Assembly: GCF_030151085.1 (NCBI RefSeq)
Contig: NZ_JASLER010000047.1
Location: 69,660 to 133,659 of the forward strand
Origin: Bacteroides sp.
Lineage (GTDB): Bacteria > Bacteroidota > Bacteroidia > Bacteroidales > Bacteroidaceae
Direction: 5' to 3'
Length of the DNA: 64,000 bases
The notes below the pieces were generated by a model. It worked only from the letters and a program-made list of their open reading frames with translations, ran no database searches and was not told the DNA's origin. Shown one piece after another: positions 1 through 7,984 of this stretch. The position numbers and the translations under genes were made by a program. Position 1 is the stretch's first letter. Every line of letters starts with the position of its first letter.

Positions 1-930
1 GTACACACTTCCGGGAACAAGGTTCACTTCCGGAAGGCTGCCCGGGGTGATAAAGTTAAGGTAAATAGCAAAACGTCCGCTTTGGCATCCGTATAACCAG
101 TATGTTTCGGTATTCAGTTCGTTGACCTTCCGGCTTCTTTTGTGCAACACCATCCATTGGTCGGCAACGGCTTCTCCGGCAAGTACCTCTTCTTTGGCTT
201 GCGGATATCCTATTTGTGTGCGGATTTCATATTGCCATTCTTCCGATTGTTTTTCAAGATTCTTGTAACTTTCGGAGAGTAGGTAGAGCTTTCCGAGCTG
301 GTCAGTCAACTTGTACTTCCAACTTTCATCATAGAAGTCGATTTCCTGTATGGTTCTCAGACGGTTGGTGAGTCCGGATGCCTGGGCATCGACCATGCGT
401 CGGGCGATGCCGTCAAAAAGGGTATAGGCGCGCTCCGGCACATTGAGCAACCCGTTGCGCAGCAAGTCTTTAATCCATACTTGCAAGTCGTCTATACCAT
501 TCAACACTTTCTTGTGGCGAGTAGCTTGCCGTTTGGCTTGAGCGGCTTCGTCCACCGGAGTTTCACTTTTTGCTTTCTGTTCTTTCTTTTCAGCTTTTTC
601 TTCCCGCTTGGAAATCCAATTGGTTACCCATTCCGGTTCCTCTGCCTGCCGGAAGAGGTCGGAGTGTGCAGCGTATAAAAACAAAAGTCCCAAGCCGTGT
701 TTGCATGGAAACTTACGGCTGGGACAAGAACAATGGAATGCAATATTTTTTATGTCAACAACTGTTTGATAAGGAGTTTTTCCACTTCCTTGGCAATGTC
801 CCCAAATGGCGTGCTCACTATATTCCAGCAATACCCATTTGGTTCCCGTAGCCAGTCCTTTTCCTGCTTTTACGGAAGAGGCATCCGGAGCCAGTTGTAT
901 GATTTGTTCTTCTGTTAGATTTAATAACAT
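1..930 (-). CDS. SWIM zinc-finger family protein (partial, C-terminus outside window)
   Basis: An open frame reads leftward from ATG at 930 through the window edge, so the C-terminal part is missing. The N-terminal domain has a SWIM-type zinc site, CxC...CxH (C67, C69, C76, H78), within FHCSCPSRKFPCKHG; SWIM domains bind nucleic acid or protein. The rest is charged, with a KREEKAEKKEQKAK-like linker around residues 115-130 and then a helical region. It is a host gene outside the prophage. The exact cellular role is unknown. The family call from the zinc motif is firm; function is not. Confidence 0.85.
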   Translation of the reverse strand, partial: MLLNLTEEQIIQLAPDASSVKAGKGLATGTKWVLLEYSEHAIWGHCQGSGKTPYQTVVDIKNIAFHCSCPSRKFPCKHGLGLLFLYAAHSDLFRQAEEPEWVTNWISKREEKAEKKEQKAKSETPVDEAAQAKRQATRHKKVLNGIDDLQVWIKDLLRNGLLNVPERAYTLFDGIARRMVDAQASGLTNRLRTIQEIDFYDESWKYKLTDQLGKLYLLSESYKNLEKQSEEWQYEIRTQIGYPQAKEEVLAGEAVADQWMVLHKRSRKVNELNTETYWLYGCQSGRFAIYLNFITPGSLPEVNLVPGSVY

Positions 931-1070
931 AAAGATACCAGTTAGTTTTTATCATGTTTGAGACTACAATAATACTATTTATTTTTTGTCTTTCCACTTG
1001 TTGAAAAGGAAAAAACAGTAGTCTCACATGATTTTTGTTCTCTACACATTGTTTGTGTAGAGATCGAAAA

Positions 1071-1610
1071 CTATACCTTTTTCCCTATTTCATACGCTTC
1101 GCCCATAGAAACTTTGTCATTGATTTCGCCGACCTTCCAAGCACCTACACCGTAGATTACACCGCATTCTTTGGGACCTTCCAGACAATCGAGGAAACCA
1201 CGGAAACTTTCTATAGTACGTTCCATCATGGGAATACTGGTTTCGGCAGCGGAGATGATAAAGTAGAATTCTTTGTCTTTTATTTCAAGATAACGGGCAC
1301 AGGTTCGATCAATCAGTGTCTTCATTTGTGCACTCATTGTATAGAAATAGACTGGAGTTACCATAACGATAATATCGGCAGCAATCATTTTCTCTACAAT
1401 TTCGTTGGCATCATCTTTCTGTGGACAAGGCTTGCTATACATGCTGCATACACTACAACCTGTACAGTAGTTGATGTGTTTGTCTTTCAGGAAAATCTTT
1501 TCAACCTGATTGCCGGACTCTTTTGCGCCGCGCATGAATTCGTCGCATAAAGTATCGGAGTTTCCACCACGACGGGGGCTTGACGATAGGATTAATACTT
1601 TTTTAGTCAT
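1071..1610 (-). CDS. NADPH-dependent FMN reductase / flavodoxin-like iron-sulfur flavoprotein
   Basis: 179 aa, full length for the family. The N-terminus is a flavodoxin fold with the phosphate-binding loop SSSPRRGGNSDTL (residues 9-21) that holds FMN. A cysteine cluster CTGCSVCSMYSKPC near residues 49-62 is typical of the iron-sulfur flavoprotein branch, and TPVYFYTMSAQMKTLIDR is the usual flavin-contacting segment. It likely reduces quinones, nitro compounds or FMN in the cytoplasm. Host gene; the plus-strand frame opposite it is a shadow. Confidence 0.88.
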   Translation of the reverse strand: MTKKVLILSSSPRRGGNSDTLCDEFMRGAKESGNQVEKIFLKDKHINYCTGCSVCSMYSKPCPQKDDANEIVEKMIAADIIVMVTPVYFYTMSAQMKTLIDRTCARYLEIKDKEFYFIISAAETSIPMMERTIESFRGFLDCLEGPKECGVIYGVGAWKVGEINDKVSMGEAYEIGKKV

Positions 1611-1763
1611 AATTCTTTTTCTAATTTATTATGTGTTTACTATTGCATAATTGTACTATATGCAAATATAATATTATGTTGCAAAAGTACGGAGCTTTGC
1701 AACGAATTATCGTATATAAATTACAGATGTTTTTACCAAGATTACGGATAGAATTCTTATTCA

Positions 1764-3362
1764 TTAATCTAACTCGATTGTCCGCTCGATCAGGGTCTCT
1801 TTTAAAAACTCTTTATCGTGCGATATAACAATTACCGTACCTGCATAATCTCTTATTGTTGCAGTAATAATTTCTATGCTTTCAATATCCAGGTTATTGG
1901 TTGGTTCGTCCAGTAAAAACATGTCCGGAGTATTATCTGCAATCATCAGGCAGCAAAAGGAGAGCCGCATCTTTTCGCCTCCACTCAGTTTGCTACAAGG
2001 TTTGTTCCAAACATCGTACGGAAAGAGATAACGGTTGAGGATTGTTTTTACTTCATGTTCCGGTAACTGGCGATGATTGAAGGTTTCCACTTGTTCCAGG
2101 ACGGTCCGCTCGTTGCGGATTAGTGAATATTCCTGGTCCAGATAGACAGAAGTAAAATCGGTACAATCTATATCCCCGTCGGTAGGCTTTAGCTCGCTCA
2201 TGATAAGTCTTAAGAGAGTTGTTTTTCCACTACCGTTATTTCCTTTGATGCAGAGGCGGTCGCCACTTCGTAATTGGAAACTGAGGGGAGTTTTCCAGAG
2301 GTTGACGGTTGTTTCGGGATAATGAAAGTTTATTTCGTTTGCTGTGACTAAAATCTTCCCGATATGCAAGTCCGAAGAATTGAAATTGGTTTTGAGCTTT
2401 TCTACCAAGGGGAGCGAACTTCTTATTTTACTCAAATCTTGCTGTATCTTCTCTTCTTTTTCAGAGTGGGTTTTGCTGAGTTTGCTACTGGTGTTTTCTG
2501 CCCGTTGTTTTCTGGCTCCCATCATGATGGCAGGAATACCTTTTTTAATAGAAGTCTTTTCACCACGTACGTCCTGTTTGTTTTTACGTTCTTCTACTTC
2601 CCGGGCTATCTTCCGAGAGAGCCGCAGAGCTTTTTGTTTCTCCTCCAATTGTTGCTCTAGGGCATTCAGTAGTAGAGATTTTTGCTCTTTATAGAAGTCG
2701 TAATTACCACCGTAATAGGTAAGTTCCGAATGGGAAAGCTCGCAGGTAGCCGGTAATAGGTTCAGTAATGTACGGTCGTGGCTGATGACGAGTAACATAG
2801 CAGAAGTACGTCGGACGAAATCGTACAAACGTTCTCTTCCGGCAGTATCCAGATGATTGGTCGGTTCATCCAACAGGATGACTGTAGGAGCATGTAGCTC
2901 CATTCCGGCAAGGAAGATGCGTGTTTTTTCTCCGCCGCTTAATCCTTTCATTGGCCGTGAAAGATCAATTCCAGCCATGCCCCACGCACTTAATGCGGCT
3001 TGGGTACGTTCTTCTATATTCCAATCATCATCGAGTTGGGAGAAGTGTTTTTCTGAAGCATCGCCATTCAGGATGGCATGAAGAGCTGCTAACTTCCGGT
3101 CTATTTGTAAAGCTTGGGCAACACTCCGGTTATCATATTGCCCGAAGTGTTGAGGCACGTAATAGAGTGCTTCAGGACGAATTACCGTTCCCGAAGTTGG
3201 CAGTAAATTTCCTGCAAGAATCTGCATAAGCGTAGATTTCCCGCAACCGTTATTTCCAATTAGAGCTATCTTTTCTCCGGAATTGACAATCAGGTTCAAG
3301 TGTGAAAACAGTACCTCCTTATCCGAATGGATATAGCTTAGGTCTTTGATTATAATACTCAT
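1764..3362 (-). CDS. ABC-F family ATPase (ribosome-associated type)
   Basis: 532 aa from the ATG at 3362 (MSIIIKDLSY); the longer frame to 3413 adds a leader that does not fit ABC proteins. There are two ATP-binding domains and no membrane segments. Walker A motifs are GNNGCGKST (residues 36-44) and GNNGSGKTT in the second half; signatures are LSGGEKTR and LSGGEKMR; Walker B motifs are LLDEPTNHLD and LLDEPTNNLD. A charged helical linker separates the domains, as in ABC-F proteins that act on ribosomes and can give drug protection. The substrate cannot be read from sequence. Host gene. Confidence 0.92.
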   Translation of the reverse strand: MSIIIKDLSYIHSDKEVLFSHLNLIVNSGEKIALIGNNGCGKSTLMQILAGNLLPTSGTVIRPEALYYVPQHFGQYDNRSVAQALQIDRKLAALHAILNGDASEKHFSQLDDDWNIEERTQAALSAWGMAGIDLSRPMKGLSGGEKTRIFLAGMELHAPTVILLDEPTNHLDTAGRERLYDFVRRTSAMLLVISHDRTLLNLLPATCELSHSELTYYGGNYDFYKEQKSLLLNALEQQLEEKQKALRLSRKIAREVEERKNKQDVRGEKTSIKKGIPAIMMGARKQRAENTSSKLSKTHSEKEEKIQQDLSKIRSSLPLVEKLKTNFNSSDLHIGKILVTANEINFHYPETTVNLWKTPLSFQLRSGDRLCIKGNNGSGKTTLLRLIMSELKPTDGDIDCTDFTSVYLDQEYSLIRNERTVLEQVETFNHRQLPEHEVKTILNRYLFPYDVWNKPCSKLSGGEKMRLSFCCLMIADNTPDMFLLDEPTNNLDIESIEIITATIRDYAGTVIVISHDKEFLKETLIERTIELD

Positions 3363-3551
3363 AAATGTTATACTGTGTTTTAAATGAAATATGCATGTAC
3401 CCGCCTGGCACATGAATCATACTCTCTCGAAGGGCTGGGGGAGACGGACGAACACAGTAAAAAAGTGAAGTTTACCGAAATACGTCGTCTTTACTTAGAT
3501 ATTCTCATCGGTGATTTTATTAGTTAGTGGGTGCAAAGATAATCATTTATG

Positions 3552-4034
3552 TTATTCCATTGCCGAAGCGTCGAAAGAAAGTGGCAGCAACCCACCTACA
3601 TTTTTCAGTTCATAGATACCTTTCTTTCCAAAAAGCAGGATACGCATAGGCTGTTTAAAGCGTTTTTCTGTTTCAAGCATTACTTGTCGGCACGCACCGC
3701 AAGGAGGAATAGGGTCTTCAAGGAATTCTCCGCGTTCATTGCGGGCGGCAATGGCAAGTGTATTTACGGCTTGGTCGGGATATTGGGAGTTAGCATAGAA
3801 GAGGGTAGTCCGTTCGGCGCAAAGTCCCGAAGGATAGGCGGCATTCTCCTGGTTGGTTCCGGTGACGGTGATTCCGTTTTCCAGTAGGGCGGCGGCACCC
3901 ACTGAGAAGTGGGAGTAGGGGGCATAACTACGTTCGGTTGCTTCGCAGGCTGCATCAATGAGTTGGCTATCGGCAGCAGTCAGTTCAGTATAATCGTATA
4001 TCTTGATGGGGATTTGGATATTCAGCTCTTTCAT
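3552..4034 (-). CDS. cdd: Cytidine deaminase
   Basis: 160 aa, usual size. It deaminates cytidine or deoxycytidine to uridine for pyrimidine salvage. The zinc site is complete: C72-A-E74 (catalytic glutamate) and PC112-GAC115; the substrate segment TNQENAAYPSGLCAERT is conserved. This is the last host gene before the prophage. Its start lies 43 bp from attL and its predicted promoter overlaps the att core, so integration happened just upstream of this gene. Confidence 0.95.
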   Translation of the reverse strand: MKELNIQIPIKIYDYTELTAADSQLIDAACEATERSYAPYSHFSVGAAALLENGITVTGTNQENAAYPSGLCAERTTLFYANSQYPDQAVNTLAIAARNERGEFLEDPIPPCGACRQVMLETEKRFKQPMRILLFGKKGIYELKNVGGLLPLSFDASAME

Positions 4035-4065
4035 AAGGTAAAGGGTTATATTGTAATTAATGTTA

Positions 4066-4096
4066 CAAAGATAGAAAAGAGATTGGTTTTTTCAAT
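4066..4096 (-). promoter_or_regulatory. Predicted cdd promoter overlapping the att core
   Basis: Read on the minus strand, TATCTTTG (complement of 4066-4073) matches the Bacteroidota -7 box TAnnTTTG exactly. 19 nt upstream is ATTG (complement of 4093-4096), one mismatch from the -33 box TTTG. The -33 half lies inside the 28-bp att repeat, so the core sequence restores the promoter after integration. Prediction only. Confidence 0.5.
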
Positions 4097-4104
4097 TCTT
4101 TTAC
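4077..4104. other. attL core, left prophage attachment site
   Basis: 28-bp sequence beginning aagagattgg and ending cttttac, repeated exactly at 62651-62678 and nowhere else noticed. Bases on either side differ between copies. It marks the left end: host cdd to the left, phage genes to the right. The integrase beside the right copy supports this reading. Confidence 0.88.
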
Positions 4105-4258
4105 TTAATTATTTGATTTACAGTAATATTTCATGGCATGTTAATTCTTCCGACAATAAAACGGAAATGTGCTGATCTATGTGCTGTCAAGATATTGCTG
4201 TTTCATAAAACGTATATTTAAAATTATTATATTTGCGCATCACTAATTTTCTTACATT

Positions 4259-4552
4259 ATGAGAAATAATATAGCCCCTAAAGAAACTCTTGAACAGTTG
4301 TTGAATGGCAGTCGTCAGTCTAAACTGAAACGAATGATAAAAGAACTACGTGAAATAAAAGACGCCATGGACACCAATGAGTTCAAATATATTTGCTTTG
4401 TAGCGAGAACCTCTCCATTAGTAGCGAGAGACTTGTCTAATGTGAGTTTCTTCCCTTCACAGATTAGCAGCGCTATTTCTGTACTTGAAAAACTCGCTTC
4501 CATTGCTCCAAAGCAATCCGAAGTTGATGTAGCTAATCCAACAACTCTTTGA
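4259..4552 (+). CDS. Small phage protein of unknown function
   Basis: 97 aa, predicted mostly helical, first phage gene inside attL and read away from the host. A good -7 box TATATTTG lies at 4228-4235, but no clear -33 box is seen. The sequence is basic at the start (SRQSKLKRMIKELREIKDAMD) and has no motif I recognise. Its position between attL and the minus-strand repressor pair suggests a lysogeny-region gene expressed from the prophage. Function unknown. Confidence 0.6.
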   Translation: MRNNIAPKETLEQLLNGSRQSKLKRMIKELREIKDAMDTNEFKYICFVARTSPLVARDLSNVSFFPSQISSAISVLEKLASIAPKQSEVDVANPTTL

Positions 4553-4560
4553 ATTGTTCC

Positions 4561-5031
4561 TTACCAAGTTGTCAAATCGCTTACTTCTCCATATTTGACC
4601 GTACACTGAAAGTGTGTCCTTATCTTTGCTCCAAAAGAGTTTTCTGCATCTACATAAGAACGTATAATAACACTGCCATCATCGTTTACTTTACATTTGG
4701 CTTCCGAATCGGTCATTTCAGCAAATGAAGCTGTAGATGGAGCTTTTAACTCCTTTTTTACAGCTTTCTTCGCAGTCTCGTAAGCTGTATATACAGCGCT
4801 ATAATTATTTGAACTATTAGATGGATTTTCTATGCTATTTTTATAGCTTGCATCTTGACATCCTACATATAAAATGAGTATTAATCCTATTCCAATAATA
4901 CTTTTAATATATGTTCCATTTTTGATTTTTAATAGGAACTTTTCTTCTAAAATATTTTGAATATGATTCTTTGCAATTATCAGAGCGCAGCATACTATGA
5001 TAATAAGCCAAAATAGAGTTTTCGCTTCCAT
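4561..5031 (-). CDS. Membrane-anchored protein downstream of the repressor
   Basis: 156 aa. Two hydrophobic segments near the N-terminus (about residues 6-21 and 41-57) are followed by a soluble domain containing KKELKAPSTASFA and VDAENSFGAKIRTHFQC, a pattern I have seen in small phage and plasmid proteins without assigned function. It follows the repressor gene by 5 bp on the same strand, so both are likely transcribed in the lysogen. A superinfection-exclusion or lysogenic-conversion role is possible from position only. Confidence 0.7.
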   Translation of the reverse strand: MEAKTLFWLIIIVCCALIIAKNHIQNILEEKFLLKIKNGTYIKSIIGIGLILILYVGCQDASYKNSIENPSNSSNNYSAVYTAYETAKKAVKKELKAPSTASFAEMTDSEAKCKVNDDGSVIIRSYVDAENSFGAKIRTHFQCTVKYGEVSDLTTW

Positions 5032-5036
5032 GATAT

Positions 5037-5420
5037 TTATCCTATATTACGTTCATTTTTCAACATCGCTAATTCACCCTTTACTCTCTTGTTTTCATCA
5101 CTAAGCAATTGAATAGTCTTTATTTGCTCATTGATTGTCTTTTGTAGAGTTGTTATCGTATCTACAAGCATTGAGATGCGTTCACTACTTTCATCCTTTT
5201 GTTGATTAGCAGAAATTAGCATCTCACCTTTTCCACGAATGAGCCATTCAGATGAAATATCTTCATAGTTATCCAATATTGCGTTAATTGTTTGTACGCT
5301 GATTTCACTTACTCCACTAAGTTGCCTGCTTAGTGTGTTCTGTTTAATACCACATTTAATGGCAAAAGCTCTGTCTGTTAGCTTATAATAAGCTATAATT
5401 TCTTTAATTCTACTAATCAT
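5037..5420 (-). CDS. Phage repressor, helix-turn-helix plus coiled coil
   Basis: 127 aa from the internal ATG at 5420 (MISRIKEIIAYY), which fits a standard HTH start better than the longer frame to 5450. Residues 1-60 form an HTH_3-like DNA-binding domain (FAIKCGIKQNTLSRQLSG...ISVQTINAILDNY). Residues 65-120 form a heptad-rich coiled coil, probably for dimerisation, in place of a CI-type peptidase domain. It is transcribed leftward, divergent from the early genes, across a region with two matching dyads; it is the likely lysogeny repressor and probably represses itself too. Confidence 0.8.
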   Translation of the reverse strand: MISRIKEIIAYYKLTDRAFAIKCGIKQNTLSRQLSGVSEISVQTINAILDNYEDISSEWLIRGKGEMLISANQQKDESSERISMLVDTITTLQKTINEQIKTIQLLSDENKRVKGELAMLKNERNIG

Positions 5421-5444
5421 AATAAATCCATTTAAAGTTAATAT

Positions 5445-5458
5445 ATCCAAATATGGAT
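5445..5458. promoter_or_regulatory. Repressor operator O1 (repressor-proximal)
   Basis: ATCCAAATATGGAT, half-sites ATCCA and TGGAT. It lies just upstream of the repressor start and within the region where the leftward promoter should be (TAACTTTA on the minus strand at about 5429-5436, -33 box unclear). Its centre is 42 bp, four helical turns, from the second operator, suggesting cooperative or looped binding. Confidence 0.65.
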
Positions 5459-5476
5459 AATAATAATGGGTTTATG

Positions 5477-5508
5477 ATTGCAAATTATCCATATATGGAT
5501 TATATTTG
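5477..5508 (+). promoter_or_regulatory. Rightward early promoter with embedded operator O2
   Basis: -33-like ATTG at 5477-5480, spacer of exactly 20 nt, -7 box TATATTTG at 5501-5508 (perfect TAnnTTTG). The last 14 bases of the spacer, 5487-5500, are ATCCATATATGGAT, a perfect palindrome with the same half-sites as O1. Repressor bound here would block polymerase directly. This promoter would drive the early genes from 5578. Confidence 0.7.
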
Positions 5509-5577
5509 CATCATCAATCAATCAATACTCCAAATATATGAAAAATGATTGATAAAACCAATTAATGCAATAAGAAT

Positions 5578-5841
5578 ATGAGTACAAAAAGAGATTATAA
5601 TTTGGTAGTTGCATGGAAGTACAACCGTAAAGCAATCATGCAGAGAGCTTACGTATATATCCGTAATTATAAGTATTCACTCTCAAGTGCAATGAAAATG
5701 GCTTGGTGTGATGCTCAACTTAAAATGGATGAATACAAGTCTTCACTGGTTGCTATTCCTTATGCTCCAAAGCAACTTCCTTTTGGTGCTCTTTATTCTA
5801 ATCCTTGTGGAAACCTCGCAATGGGATATGTAACAAGATAA
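5578..5841 (+). CDS. Small early phage protein, unknown function
   Basis: 87 aa, basic and aromatic-rich (KYNRKAIMQRAYVYIRNYKYS), with AMKMAWCDAQLKM in the middle. First gene after the operator-controlled early promoter, 70 bp downstream. It has a loose resemblance in its N-terminal half to the 110-aa protein at 45386 (aligned around MKMAW / MLKAW), too weak to call homology. Proteins in this position often act in the lytic switch, but no motif identifies it. Confidence 0.65.
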   Translation: MSTKRDYNLVVAWKYNRKAIMQRAYVYIRNYKYSLSSAMKMAWCDAQLKMDEYKSSLVAIPYAPKQLPFGALYSNPCGNLAMGYVTR

Positions 5842-5877
5842 TATAGAAAAGTATAAACATAAAAAACAACTACAGTC

Positions 5878-6126
5878 ATGGATGAAAAAAAAACAGGTAA
5901 GGAAGCTCCATTTTATACAGCTAAGGAGCTTGAAGCTAAAGTGGAAGAGTGCGAGATTATTATAAAGCAGTTGAGAGATGAAAACGACCAGTTGAAGGGA
6001 CAAATTGAGCAAATTAAAAAAGATAAAGAATCCTTCTCAAAGTACTGGAATGATTCTAGTAATGAGTGTAACAGAGTAAAAGCACAGTTGAAGGCTGTAG
6101 TAACCCTGCTTGATAATATCAAGTAG
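5878..6126 (+). CDS. Small coiled-coil early protein
   Basis: 82 aa, highly charged. Heptads run from about residue 14 to 75 (AKELEAKVEECEIIIKQLRD, then QLKGQIEQIKKDKE), so it should form an extended coiled coil. No other domain. It follows the 87-aa gene by 36 bp and is followed by the RNA cassette. Function unknown. Confidence 0.6.
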   Translation: MDEKKTGKEAPFYTAKELEAKVEECEIIIKQLRDENDQLKGQIEQIKKDKESFSKYWNDSSNECNRVKAQLKAVVTLLDNIK

Positions 6127-6127
6127 T

Positions 6128-6545
6128 CTATATATGAGAAAGCCGCAGAAAAGGTCAGTGCTATTACCGGATGCGAAAGCCGTGAGAGTCCGTGATGACA
6201 AACGGTTTCTTTACCCTGCACCGGGCAGCTTTACAAATCAAGAGCGCAAGGCTTAGTTTTCGATGCAAACCCTTTGAGAATGTGCCTTCCAGAAACGGAA
6301 AATCTGAAAGAGGTTACGAGGTTGAAATGAACCGTTAATCATCCGCACGACAGCGTTACGTCGGTCCAGTCCGGTCTTGAACCTATCCCTTTGATGGGAG
6401 ACTGGGAACTACAGAGAAGAGTTCTATGACGTATTTAGGTCTTTAGCGATTGGGAAACTGATTAGTTACTATGGATAATAGGCAGCTAAAGAAGTAAGCA
6501 GAATTTTAAAATTCGGTCTGCTAAATGCAGATTTTAAATATAGGA
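6128..6545 (+). ncRNA. Unassigned 420-nt non-coding segment with folding potential
   Basis: No convincing ORF on either strand, more GC-rich than the genes around it, and co-oriented with the tRNA that follows. Visible pairings include CCAGTC with GACTGG enclosing TCCCTTTGATGGGA (about 6373-6406) and GAAA-capped ATGCGAAAGCCG near 6170. It begins with tatatgagaaa, which recurs as tatatgag inside two of the tRNA-like elements. It does not match a group I or group II core that I can recognise. Structured RNA is an inference. Confidence 0.35.
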
Positions 6546-6617
<72 letters not shown>

Positions 6618-6674
6618 CAAGTTTTAAATGAAGTGTTTGGAATAATCCCATTACACCACCTAATAATCTTTATG

Positions 6675-6926
6675 ATGAGTACAGAAAAACAAATTTCTAA
6701 AGAAGTCCTACTTGAACGACTTAGTAGAATTGATACTACTTGTGACAGAATCCTTGAGGAATTATCCTTAATCAGAAATATCCTTGAAGAGAATGAGGAT
6801 TCTGTTATCAAAAGATTGAAAGATGCTGCAGATGATTTGTACAGTCAGAGCATTGAATGCCGTGAGTTGATTCAAAGGAATACTCATGGTATAATGAGAA
6901 TAGAAAGGATTAAAGGAACTTTATAA
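6675..6926 (+). CDS. Small helical protein, paralogue of the protein at 44537
   Basis: 83 aa from ATG 6675 (MSTEKQISKE); the longer frame runs into the tRNA and is rejected. It aligns along most of its length with the 88-aa protein at 44537: CDRILEELSLI vs CDKILDELAIL, then ADDLYSQSIECRE vs ANDLLEQSIKHRE and a similar IMRIERIK / LMTIKRR end. All-helical, no known domain. The second copy is translationally coupled to a sigma-like factor, so a regulatory partner role is possible. Confidence 0.6.
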   Translation: MSTEKQISKEVLLERLSRIDTTCDRILEELSLIRNILEENEDSVIKRLKDAADDLYSQSIECRELIQRNTHGIMRIERIKGTL

Positions 6927-6954
6927 GATAATAATAATCAATTATATAACCAGT

Positions 6955-7152
6955 ATGGAAGAAAAGAAGAAAAGTATAATGTGCATCATCCGTGAGATGG
7001 ATTTGGATGCTCAACAGATTTTTCCACTTTCAAAACGTGCTTATCTCTTGAATGTTACATCATATCGGTTAAGAGATAAAGAACCTAGTAAGAAGTGGAG
7101 TATTAAATCAGATACAGAAAACGGGATCGTGACCGTTACAAGAACTCAATAG
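6955..7152 (+). CDS. Small early phage protein
   Basis: 65 aa, lysine-rich, containing MDLDAQQIFPLSKRAYLLNVTSYRLRD. The pattern looks like a small DNA-binding or regulator-type fold (serine-threonine helix then basic segment) seen in Bacteroides phages, but I cannot name a family. It follows the previous gene by 28 bp and precedes the next by 3 bp, so it belongs to the same operon. Confidence 0.6.
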   Translation: MEEKKKSIMCIIREMDLDAQQIFPLSKRAYLLNVTSYRLRDKEPSKKWSIKSDTENGIVTVTRTQ

Positions 7153-7155
7153 TTT

Positions 7156-7422
7156 ATGAAAGATAGTTTAGATCATTACATTGCTTGCATTTTGCTTGAC
7201 AACATTATGCGAGTGATGTCTGATATAACATTCGGCAAAGACTTATCAGCTTACATTGTTGGCGGTGAGAAGAAGCTTGTGAGACTTATTGAAGCTGGTG
7301 AGATTGAATGTGATAAACCTTGTAATAGTCAGAATGGTAAGTGGTATTGTAATGCAGCCCAAGTTCTGAAACATTGCAGGTGTATGAGAAAGAATTTCAA
7401 ACCTAATAAATCTAAGAAATGA
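7156..7422 (+). CDS. Small phage protein with excisionase/MerR-like pattern
   Basis: 88 aa. The segment GGEKKLVRLIEAGEIECDKP...NGKWYCNAAQVLKHCR resembles the winged helix-turn-helix layout used by excisionases (an initial helix, a 'G-I' turn, then W-x-C-N-A-x-x-V). It could be a recombination directionality factor or another DNA binder; this is inference from pattern. Operon member, overlapping the next start by ATGA. Confidence 0.6.
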   Translation: MKDSLDHYIACILLDNIMRVMSDITFGKDLSAYIVGGEKKLVRLIEAGEIECDKPCNSQNGKWYCNAAQVLKHCRCMRKNFKPNKSKK

Positions 7423-7595
7423 AAAGAATATTGAAGCAAATCGCGGCTTTTGTACTGGCAATCGCAGTTATTGTTTGCTTAGACACTGAAGCATCCTATA
7501 TACAGATCGGTGTATCTTTTGCTGTAGCTGCTTTTATAGCTTGTGTGTTTATGTACCAGTGGGATAAGAAAGATAATCAGAAGAAAAGCCCGTGA
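7419..7595 (+). CDS. 58-aa two-helix membrane peptide
   Basis: Starts in ATGA overlap with the preceding stop, which supports it as real. Encodes MKRILKQIAAF... with two hydrophobic stretches, about residues 8-20 and 29-46, and a charged tail DKKDNQKK. Probably an inner-membrane peptide. Function unknown. Ends at the start of the GC-rich direct repeat that precedes the tRNA-like elements. Confidence 0.55.
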   Translation: MKRILKQIAAFVLAIAVIVCLDTEASYIQIGVSFAVAAFIACVFMYQWDKKDNQKKSP

Positions 7596-7624
7596 GGGTG
7601 TCTAGTTCATTAATAGTAGTTTCG
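7586..7624 (+). repeat. Direct repeat copy 1 (AAGCCCGTGAGGGT...TAGTAGTTT)
   Basis: Shares AAGCCCGTGAGGGT and TAGTAGTTT with 8319-8350, the second having a shorter middle. Each copy lies upstream of a tRNA-like element (27 and 61 nt). This copy can also pair with the downstream GCTCGGGCTTG to form a hairpin. Possibly an RNA processing or structural element. Confidence 0.45.
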
Positions 7625-7650
7625 CACGCTCGGGCTTGTCCCGGGCATTT

Positions 7651-7809
7651 GCTGGAGTAGCTCAGTTGGTAGAGTGCATGGCGTGTATATGAGAAAAAGG
7701 GAATGAATATTATAAGGCGTTCTGATGCCGTTCAGAATAATTGGTAATTCTCCTCAATAGCACTAGAAGTCGTTACATGAGGTCAGCGGTTCAAGTCCGT
7801 TCTCCAGTA
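7651..7809 (+). tRNA. tRNA-like element 1 with ~95-nt insert in the anticodon arm
   Basis: Acceptor stem GCTGGAG / CTCCAGT, D arm GCTC...GAGT and T arm AGCGG-TTCAAGT-CCGTT all pair, with an AGGTC variable region and discriminator A. The anticodon arm is CATG...CATG, separated by about 95 nt instead of 7. The insert contains tatatgag. It is too short for a self-splicing intron of known type. It may be an interrupted tRNA, a decoy or a degenerate copy. The 159-nt length is abnormal for a tRNA. Confidence 0.5.
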
Positions 7810-7984
7810 CAAATCAATCAAAAGTTGATTCGCATGAGGAATTTGTATCATTAATCAATCAAAATTTGGCAACGGCGGTTGTCAGCAAATAATCCTCATG
7901 TATTACTGGTAGCCTGTGAAGGTGAACTGTTTCATAGTATATTTTCAAGTTAGACAGACCTCCCTACGTGTTGGGGAGGTAAAT
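7810..7984 (+). other. Non-coding spacer between tRNA-like elements
   Basis: No ORF. Holds a long-range pairing GCATGAGGA (about 7831) with TCCTCATG (about 7892) and a strong local hairpin ACCTCCC...GGGGAGGT at about 7961-7982 directly before the next tRNA-like acceptor. Likely part of one processed transcript. Confidence 0.35.

Noticed and set aside
1035..1550. 171-aa plus-strand ORF opposite the FMN reductase
   Set aside because: Phe/Thr/His-rich shadow; the minus strand carries a clear flavodoxin-fold protein.
4077..4104. att site within a tRNA gene
   Set aside because: The core is in an intergenic region and has no tRNA structure; the tRNA-like elements are internal to the phage.
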